Assembly: GCA_002718375.1 (NCBI GenBank)
Contig: PBEI01000004.1
Location: forward strand, 61,829 to 72,038
Length of the DNA: 10,210 bases
From: Gammaproteobacteria bacterium
GTDB lineage: Bacteria; Pseudomonadota; Gammaproteobacteria; UBA11654
Direction of reading: 5' to 3'
Position numbers and translations under genes: made by a program. The notes below the pieces were generated by a model. That model was given only the letters and a program-made list of their open reading frames with translations, made no database searches and was not told the origin of the DNA. This document shows positions 1 through 6,500 of the stretch, piece after piece (positions within the stretch are counted from its first letter, which is position 1; each line of letters begins with the position of its first letter).

Positions 1-833
1 GCAGCCTCAAGATTTGCATCTCCAAAGACTATAAAGGGAGCATGCCCACCCAGCTCTAGAGAAACCTTCTTAACAGAATCAGCCGATGCCTTGAGCAAGT
101 GCTTACCGACAGCAGTGGAACCAGTGAAAGTGATTTTTTTAACATCTTTATGTGATGTCATAGCCGAGCCAATTTTTTCTGCATCACCAGTGACCACATT
201 AAATATCCCTTTAGGAACTCCTGCGAGCTCAGATAAATATGCCATTGCTGTTGCAGAAAAAGGAGTTTCAGGTGCTGGCTTTGCTACTACACTACATCCA
301 ACAGCAATAGCGGGCGCTATTTTTCTTGCCAACATTGCTGAAGGGAAGTTCCATGGTGTAATGCACCCAACAACACCGATTGGTTGCTTGATCACCAATG
401 TTCTTCGATCATATTGATGGCCTGGTATTAAATCGCCATAAACTCTTTTAGCCTCTTCTGAAAACCATTCAAAAAAAGAGGCTGCATAGGCGATTTCACC
501 AAGTGATTCAGATATGGGTTTGCCACCCTCAAGCGTGATAATCGTTGCCAAGTCCATTTGGTTCTCAAGCATTAAATGATGTAGATTTTTAAGAACAGAA
601 GAACGCTCTTTTGCATCTGTTTTTGCCCAAATCTTTTGTGCTTCATTTGCTGCAGTGATGGCTAAAATGGTCTCATCTGCTCCACAATTAGGAAGTGATC
701 CAAGTCTCTCAGAATTGGCAGGATTGGTAACCTCTGATGAAGAACCATCGTTTGCTCCCATCCATTCTCCGTTGATATAACACTGATCCTTTAGTAAGGC
801 CTTGTTTTTGATGTTGATGGTTTCAGCCACCAC
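1..833 (-). CDS. gabD: Succinate-semialdehyde dehydrogenase, GabD type (3' end missing)
   Basis: NAD(P)-dependent aldehyde dehydrogenase; GabD-type enzymes oxidise succinate semialdehyde to succinate, the last step of GABA breakdown, in the cytoplasm. About 277 N-terminal residues are present of a family length near 480-490; the rest lies off the left edge. Visible family marks: the GabD-like N-terminus with LLKDQCYINGEW (residues 13-24), TPWNFPSAM with the oxyanion asparagine N162, the cofactor-binding lysine K185 in VVAKP, the FTGST nucleotide-binding turn (235-239), and the general-base glutamate E260 in LELGGHAP. The nucleophilic cysteine would lie beyond the edge. No ATG fits the family N-terminus, so GTG is the start: GTG at 833 has GGAGAG eight bases upstream; GTG at 830 is the alternative. 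A stop at 851-849 rules out longer versions. It overlaps the preceding flavin reductase gene by 11 bases, implying translational coupling in one operon. Aldehyde dehydrogenase is certain; succinate semialdehyde as substrate is inferred from overall resemblance. Confidence 0.86.
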   Translation of the reverse strand, partial: MVAETINIKNKALLKDQCYINGEWMGANDGSSSEVTNPANSERLGSLPNCGADETILAITAANEAQKIWAKTDAKERSSVLKNLHHLMLENQMDLATIITLEGGKPISESLGEIAYAASFFEWFSEEAKRVYGDLIPGHQYDRRTLVIKQPIGVVGCITPWNFPSAMLARKIAPAIAVGCSVVAKPAPETPFSATAMAYLSELAGVPKGIFNVVTGDAEKIGSAMTSHKDVKKITFTGSTAVGKHLLKASADSVKKVSLELGGHAPFIVFGDANLEA

Positions 834-1653
834 TTCTGAATCTCTCCATTACATCCGGATCCATTCCAACAGATTTAGCTAGCTCCCTGAATACCTCACC
901 CGTGACAGTCTTTTCTTTTTTTTCTATTGCAAACTCTTCGGTATTTTCGATGACCATTTTTCTCAAAGGAGGCGGGACGCCCATGAGCATTTCAGTGGCG
1001 CCATTATCCCACTCCATAGACGTTTTTGCATCAGCGCCTTGCATTGCGGTTTTTGGCTGTCCAAGATCATGCTTAATCAATGTTTCAGCAGTGGTGTGAT
1101 AATAAGTTTGCCTGGCCTCATCACCCATTCCAATTGGCAGATCCATTGTCTTTATTCTCTCCTCTCTCCCCATGTCGACCAATTCTTTATCAACGACTAT
1201 CGCCTCTATTTTTCCAATTACAATACCAGAGCTTTTTTCTAGCTTGATGATCTCATCAACCGTGCATTCTGCGATCTGGGGGCATTCCTCAAGGCTTGGA
1301 GGGGAAACTTTCTTTGATGGAATCTGAGTAAACTTTGTGAACTCCAGCTCATTGATTCCTTCAGGATAAAATTTTGCAGTTTCCATCATGTCATCTAGGT
1401 GACTCGCACTAGGGCAATTCACAACAAATTCTCCGGTTTGTTCAATATTTACAAATGTATGTGAATCCTGTCTGAATCCTATCAACATCCTGGGGTTTTT
1501 TGTCATCACGTCATACTGCATGATATGAGAATATGGACCAGCATTTACGGTGCCATTTTTATCAAGTGTAGTAATGATAGTGATTAGTTTAGGCCATAGC
1601 CAAATATCAGAGTACCAAAATGGTTTTATCTTAATTTCTTCTTTTTTAGTCAT
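823..1653 (-). CDS. Flavin reductase-like FMN-binding protein with PCP_red-like C-terminal domain
   Basis: A 276-residue cytoplasmic protein without signal peptide or membrane segment. Residues about 15-185 resemble the flavin-reductase-like split-barrel family (COG1853, DIM6/NTAB): an early segment with TIITTLDKNGTVNAGPYSH (26-44), then MLIGF and a FVNIEQTGEFVVNCP stretch (67-81), typical of the FMN-binding core. Such proteins bind FMN and may reduce flavin for a partner oxygenase; the actual substrate here is unknown. Residues W215-K260 look like a PCP_red domain (PF08369), the short helical module ending BchB: a WD start, a VPPPLRKMV segment, a glutamate-rich helix and a TVTGEVFRELA helix. 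That match is by eye. The gene starts 8 bases after the transporter stop, with AGGAA partly overlapping that stop and five bases before ATG; its own end overlaps gabD. This places it firmly in a transporter-reductase-dehydrogenase operon. Fold assignment is good; function is open. Confidence 0.8.
   Translation of the reverse strand: MTKKEEIKIKPFWYSDIWLWPKLITIITTLDKNGTVNAGPYSHIMQYDVMTKNPRMLIGFRQDSHTFVNIEQTGEFVVNCPSASHLDDMMETAKFYPEGINELEFTKFTQIPSKKVSPPSLEECPQIAECTVDEIIKLEKSSGIVIGKIEAIVVDKELVDMGREERIKTMDLPIGMGDEARQTYYHTTAETLIKHDLGQPKTAMQGADAKTSMEWDNGATEMLMGVPPPLRKMVIENTEEFAIEKKEKTVTGEVFRELAKSVGMDPDVMERFRSGG
842..847 (-). promoter_or_regulatory. Ribosome binding site for gabD
   Basis: GGAGAG on the minus strand lies inside the last codons of the flavin reductase gene and eight bases ahead of GTG at 833-831. 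It supports a GTG start that overlaps the upstream stop codon (825-823), because the first in-frame ATG lies 24 codons inside and would remove the conserved N-terminus. Confidence 0.6.
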
Positions 1654-1661
1654 ATTAATTC

Positions 1662-3311
1662 CTACCCAAATTCACCAGCTTTTAGTTTAGAAATATAATC
1701 TTTATAGTCTTTTATTGCTTGATATCCAAAAAGCCAGAGTATGGGAAGGTTTGCCATGATACAAAGGCCTGTGCCAAGGTTGGCAAACAGATTTAATTCT
1801 CTGTCAGTCTGAACAAAGCCAGTGGTGGACAAGACAGCCAATATGCAAAATGCGAGCTTGTATGTGAGTATTGCTTTTTCACCAAGCAGAAAGGAAACAC
1901 CCTTCTCACCATAGTAACTCCAAGAAATCATAGTAGATATGGCAAAAAGCCAAGAGGCAAGTGTCACCAACCATTTGCCTAGACCATCTGAGACCTTGTC
2001 AAATGCTGCTGCGGTCAAATTGGCGCCTACATAATCAAGATAAACTTCGCCATTTGTTTCAGGCTCTTTATTAGAGGTAATTTCGTCCCATTTGATAGAT
2101 TTTTGTGTGCCATCAGTAACCACTGCCCCATAAACTTTGTTTAAAGCATTGCCAGACTCAGCATTTTTTGAGCCAGAGTAAATCATGAAAACTTTGTCGC
2201 CAGAACTGAGCGTGGGAGCATCACCAATTGTTCCATCAATGGACCAATTTTGACCAGATTGATTTACTGAAAGATTAGAAAGCTGAACTTCTGCAGGTCG
2301 ATTCCAAATGCCTGTAACCAAAATTACCAGCGCACTCATCGTGCAGACAACAATGGTATCAATAAAAGGCTCTAGGCCTGCTACAACACCCTCTCTAACT
2401 GGCTCATCTGTTTTGGCAGCCGAATGAGCAATGGCAGATGAACCTTGCCCTGCTTCATTTGAAAAAAGTGCTCTCTGCATACCAAATATAAAGGCTGCTC
2501 CAGCGGTTCCACCAAGGAAGGCATTGCTTGACTCCATTGGAGAAAATGCTGCGCTCACAATGAGCCTTAGCATTTCTGGAATCGCTGTAAAATTAATTGC
2601 AAGAACATATATGCAAGCAATGACATAAATTATGAGCATTATTGGAACAAGTTTTGATGTCACTGCTCCAATTCTTTTTATACCGCCTATGATTACAGAC
2701 CCAACAATCAAGGCCAATATGGCACCTGTAACTAGAGTTGGGACACCAAAATAAGCTTGAGTTAGATTTGCAACATTCCAAGCCTGAAACATATTTCCTG
2801 CAGTGATTGTGTTGATTATTAAAGCAAAACAAAATGTCCCAGCAAGAAGCTTTCCGATGATTTTCATAAATCCCTTTTTCCCAGAAAAATTTCTTTCAAC
2901 AACCCACATTGGCCCACCACTGGGATTGTCTGCTTCATCCATATTTCTGTGTATCATCGAGAGCGAAACTTCACTTAACTTAATAGCCATACCTAAAAAT
3001 CCTACAACCCACATCCAAAACACCGCCCCTGGGCCACCGAGCGATATAGCCAAGGCCACACCGCCAATGTTACCAAGGCCTACCGTAGCTGAGAGTGCAG
3101 TTGACAGGGCTTGAAAGTGTGAGATTGCACCCGGATCATCATCTTTATCATAATCACCTTTGATTACCTTAAAACCATGTGTCAAAGCGTAATATTGTGA
3201 AAATCCACTCCATATTGTAAAAACAATACCAGTGGCAACAACGACATAGAGGGTATAGTTGTTCCAAAGAAAACCACCAATTGCCTCTATGATTAATTTA
3301 AACTCTTCCAT
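1662..3311 (-). CDS. Sodium:alanine/glycine symporter, AGCS family
   Basis: Inner-membrane secondary transporter that takes up a small amino acid (usually alanine or glycine) with sodium. Family marks are clear: STALSATVGLGNIGGVALA (70-88), GGPGAVFWMW (92-101), GGPMWVVER (132-140), and SNEAGQGSSAIAHSAAKT (284-301) followed by EPVREGVVAGLEPFIDT (303-319). Many hydrophobic segments span the protein from residue 20 to about 530. It has 549 residues, against about 450-480 in typical members; the difference is a polar insertion at about 338-428 between LVTGIWN and GANLTAAAF, where the family normally has a short loop. ATG at 3311 is preceded by AAGGGA five bases upstream. It is the first gene of the minus-strand operon with the flavin reductase and gabD, and divergent from gltBD. 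Family membership is firm; the true substrate is not shown, and the gabD neighbour leaves room for a compound other than alanine. Confidence 0.93.
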   Translation of the reverse strand: MEEFKLIIEAIGGFLWNNYTLYVVVATGIVFTIWSGFSQYYALTHGFKVIKGDYDKDDDPGAISHFQALSTALSATVGLGNIGGVALAISLGGPGAVFWMWVVGFLGMAIKLSEVSLSMIHRNMDEADNPSGGPMWVVERNFSGKKGFMKIIGKLLAGTFCFALIINTITAGNMFQAWNVANLTQAYFGVPTLVTGAILALIVGSVIIGGIKRIGAVTSKLVPIMLIIYVIACIYVLAINFTAIPEMLRLIVSAAFSPMESSNAFLGGTAGAAFIFGMQRALFSNEAGQGSSAIAHSAAKTDEPVREGVVAGLEPFIDTIVVCTMSALVILVTGIWNRPAEVQLSNLSVNQSGQNWSIDGTIGDAPTLSSGDKVFMIYSGSKNAESGNALNKVYGAVVTDGTQKSIKWDEITSNKEPETNGEVYLDYVGANLTAAAFDKVSDGLGKWLVTLASWLFAISTMISWSYYGEKGVSFLLGEKAILTYKLAFCILAVLSTTGFVQTDRELNLFANLGTGLCIMANLPILWLFGYQAIKDYKDYISKLKAGEFG

Positions 3312-3359
3312 TTTTTTCCCTTTTATATTGCAGTTAGCCTGCCGAAGATAACGACGGAG

Positions 3360-3380
3360 ATATGGCTGGAATATCCATAT
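3360..3380. repeat. Inverted repeat ATATGG-N9-CCATAT
   Basis: Two perfect 6-base arms (3360-3365 and 3375-3380) with a 9-base spacer sit at and just downstream of the candidate -10 of the transporter operon. Such a position would suit a repressor operator. In AT-rich intergenic DNA a repeat this short can arise by chance. Confidence 0.35.
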
Positions 3381-3405
3381 AATAACGTTGCACAGGAAAT
3401 TTCAA
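3379..3405 (-). promoter_or_regulatory. Candidate sigma70 promoter for the transporter operon
   Basis: On the minus strand a TTGAAA (3405-3400) is followed after 15 bases by TATTAT (3384-3379); shifting to TTATAT (3382-3377) gives the usual 17-base spacing but a poorer -10. It would start transcription about 60 bases ahead of the transporter ATG. The -35 lies within the near-palindrome 3397-3414. Spacing and AT-richness make this tentative. Confidence 0.33.
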
Positions 3406-3414
3406 TTCAAATTT
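3397..3414. repeat. Near-palindrome AAATTT-C-AATT-C-AAATTT
   Basis: An 18-base stretch is symmetric except for one C-opposite-C pair on each side of the central AATT. It covers the candidate -35 of the transporter promoter. It may be an operator or simply AT-rich DNA. Confidence 0.25.
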
Positions 3415-3454
3415 GCTAAAATTCATTTTCAATTTCCCAGTGATTTTGAGCAAA

Positions 3455-3475
3455 TTTTGACCCATCGGGCCAAAA
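3455..3475. promoter_or_regulatory. 21-base dyad upstream of gltB, candidate operator
   Basis: The sequence reads TTTTG, A, CCC, ATC, GGG, C, CAAAA: ten-base arms around the central base with a single mismatch (3460 against 3470) outside the centre. It ends 65 bases before gltB and covers the candidate -35 TTGACC (3457-3462). As RNA it could form a 3-base-loop hairpin, but no U-run follows on either strand, so a terminator is unlikely. A regulator binding site for gltBD, or for both operons, is the simplest inference; the regulator is unknown. Confidence 0.4.
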
Positions 3476-3483
3476 GGTAATGA
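3457..3483 (+). promoter_or_regulatory. Candidate promoter for gltBD
   Basis: TTGACC (3457-3462) is followed after 15 bases by TAATGA (3478-3483). The -35 is good, but the spacing is short and the -10 is weak, so this would need an activator or is not the real promoter. It lies about 58 bases ahead of the gltB start. Confidence 0.22.
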
Positions 3484-3540
3484 TGACGGACAGACAAACC
3501 AAGTTCGTTAACGGTTAAGAAAAAATAAAAAGAATTAGTT

Positions 3541-6500
3541 ATGAGGCTGAAAAAAGACTCAAATATTGGCTTGTACGACTCCCGATTTGAAAAGGAGAGT
3601 TGTGGCCTTGGCTTTGTGGCTCAGATTAATAAAGAGCCCAGCCATCAAAACATAAAAGATGCCTTGACAATTCTATGCAATATGGATCATAGGGGCGCTA
3701 GAGGTTCGGAGCCCAACAGTGGCGATGGAGCTGGAATACTTACTGGAATGCCATACACTTTTTTTGCAGGCATTTCTAAGGAATGCTTCGGGGTTTATTT
3801 GGAAGAAGGCAGATATGCAGTAGGCAATATTTTTCTACCTAATGAAGGTAAAGAAAGAGAGTTCTGCAAAAAATCTTTTGAAGAAATTTGTTGTGAAAAT
3901 GAGCTAGAAATTATTGGGTGGAGAGATCTGCCGATTGATATAAAAAAAGCTGATATAGGCCCATCAGCTCTAAAAGCAATACCTAAAATAGAACAAGTCT
4001 TTGTGAAAGATAATAGCTCATTTTTCAACCAGGAAGATTTTGAAAGAAGACTGTATCTCGCCAGGAAAAAAGTCAGCAACCATTTGCGTGTCAATTCAGG
4101 GCTTGATGAGGCAGACCTGTTTTATATTTGTAGCTTGTCTTCTAAGACAATCGTCTACAAGGGAATGCTTACTTGTGATCAAGTAGGAAACTTTTTTAGT
4201 GACCTAACTGAACCCGATTATGCTTCTCATGTGGCCATGGTCCATTCTAGGTTTTCTACAAATACGTTTCCAAGCTGGGACAGGGCGATGCCAAATCGCT
4301 TTATGTCTCATAATGGCGAGATAAATACTATTCAAGGCAATATCAATTGGATGAAGGCCAGAGAAGGCAATATGGAGTCAGGCATTTTTGGAGATAGGCT
4401 TGAGGATCTTTTTCCTATTATTGAGCCTAATTGCTCCGACTCAGGAAATTTTGATAACGTACTTGAGTTTTTAACTCTTTCAGGACGCTCAATGGAAGAG
4501 TCAGTTTTGATGATGGTGCCAGAGGCTTGGCAGAAAAAGAAGACGATCTCTAAAGACAGAAAAGCTTACTATGAATTTCAATCGAATCTCATGGAACCAT
4601 GGGATGGACCTGCATCAATTTCATTTACCAATGGCGACGCAATAGGAGCTATTTTAGATAGAAATGGACTCAGGCCCAGTCGCTATTATGTTACGTCAGA
4701 TAACAGGATAATCATGGCAAGCGAAGTCGGGGTTTTAGATATCCCTAACGAAAAAGTAATCAAAAAGGGAAGATTGCAGCCAGGAAAAATATTTCTAATC
4801 GACTTTAATAAGGGCAAGCTGCTTAGCGACTCTGATGTCAAAGATCCTCTAGTACGAGAAAACCCTTATAGAGAATGGCTTCATGGCAATAGGTTTGGAT
4901 TCAGAAAAATAAAACAACTTTCTAATGATCCGCTATACGGAAAAGAAGAGCTTCTCAAGCGTATGCGAGCATTCGGATATACCTCTGAAACATTGGAATT
5001 CATGCTTTTTCCAATGGTGCATGACTTGAGAGATCCGCTTGGTTCAATGGGCAATGACACTGTTTTAGCTTCTCTCAGTGACAATCACAGACTTATATAT
5101 GACTATTTCAAGCAACGATTTGCTCAAGTTTCCAATCCATCGATAGACTCAATTAGAGAAAAAATTGTAATGTCTCTCGAGTGCTATATCGGACCAGAAG
5201 GAAACCTCTTAGAGCCTGGTGAAAAACATGCAAACAGGATCCTTGTTGAGAACCCGATACTCACAAATACTGCCATGTATGCATTAAAGCATCTAAATTA
5301 TTTGAATCACAGAAGCAAGGTTATTGATATCACTTACACCAAAGAAGTTGGGTTAAATGAAAAAATCGATGAGATATGTAGTGCAGCAGAAGAGTCTGTA
5401 GATAATGGCATCGGGTTTATAGTGTTAAGTGATAGAGGGATGGATGAGAGCCGGACACCTATCAGCGCCTTGATGGCTTGTGGCGCAGTTCACCACCATC
5501 TTGTGAAATCTGCCAAGAGATCAAAGGCAGCTATAGTCGTTGAGACAGGAGAGGCTCGCGAGGTTCATCACTTCTGTCTTTTATTTGGGTATGGAGCTGA
5601 CGCAATCAATCCATACTTGGCATATGAAATCCTAATGCAAGCAAAGGCTGAGAATGTCATCAAACATACTCATTATAAGAGAGGACCAGAAAATAGGGTG
5701 CCATTGGATGAATATGAAGAGGTAATCGACGCTTACAGGCAAGCTGTGGTAAAGGGTATTTTAAAAGTCATGGGCAAAATGGGTATCTCAACACTTCAGT
5801 CTTACAAGGGAGCCCAGATTTTTGAGGCAATTGGCCTTTCTAAAGAAGTGATTGATAAATGTTTTGATGGCACTGTAAGCAAAGTCGGAGGAGTCGATCT
5901 CGATACAATTCAGCTTGAAGACTTAAGGAGACATAGCCTCGGATGGCCAGATGACAAAAGCAAACCTTCAACAGATCTTCCAAACCCGGGAGATTTCCAT
6001 TGGAGAAGCGAGGGAGAGAAAAAGGGATGGAATCCAGAAACAGTCTGGTCACTTCAATTGGCTGCGAGAACAAATGATGAAAGCGCATATAAGAAATTCT
6101 CAAAACTCGCAAACAAGAAAGCAGAAGATGCTTTAAATCTTAGAGGGCTATTAAAGCTCAATTATCCTAATAATAAGAGCATACCACTTGAAGATGTTGA
6201 GCCAGCAAGTGAGATAGTAAAACACTTTTGCACTGGGGCTATGAGTTTCGGCTCAATTTCCCCAGAGGCGCATGAAACTTTGGCTATTGCCATGAATAGA
6301 ATTGGGGGAAAGAGTAACAGCGGTGAAGGAGGAGAAGATCCCGCAAGATATGAGCCAATGAAGAATGGTGACTCCAAATCTTCAGCAATTAAGCAAATTG
6401 CATCAGGCAGATTTGGTGTTACAGCAAACTATATTGCGAACGCACAGCAGCTTCAGATTAAAATTGCACAAGGAGCCAAACCTGGTGAAGGAGGAGAGCT

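Larger units (their letters stand above)
3312..3540. other. Divergent control region between transporter operon and gltBD
   Basis: These 229 bases separate two divergent operons and hold no conserved coding region that I recognise. They are AT-rich with poly-A stretches next to both starts. Seen directly: candidate promoters in both directions, dyads at 3360-3380, 3397-3414 and 3455-3475, an eight-base palindrome CGTTAACG at 3506-3513, and a 12-codon frame at 3480-3518. No riboswitch or terminator could be recognised. Confidence 0.7.

Noticed and set aside
91..417. Open frame on the plus strand opposite gabD
   Set aside because: It is antisense to a clearly conserved aldehyde dehydrogenase and its translation has no recognisable family features.
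2803..3114. Open frame on the plus strand opposite the transporter
   Set aside because: It mirrors the strongly conserved transmembrane coding region; the hydrophobic composition is a by-product of the complementary strand.
3455..3475. Rho-independent terminator in the divergent region
   Set aside because: The hairpin is short, mismatched, and followed on neither strand by a run of T; both flanking genes point away from it, so nothing needs terminating there.
3312..3540. Glutamine- or amino-acid-sensing riboswitch ahead of gltB or the transporter
   Set aside because: I could not recognise a conserved riboswitch core; the leaders are short and AT-rich.
6322..6497. Repeated 14-base GGTGAAGGAGGAGA (6322-6335 and 6484-6497) inside gltB, resembling internal ribosome binding sites
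   Set aside because: Both copies encode the conserved GEGGE motifs of the FMN domain (SGEGGED and PGEGGEL), so protein constraint explains them; no in-frame start at suitable distance suggests a separate product.
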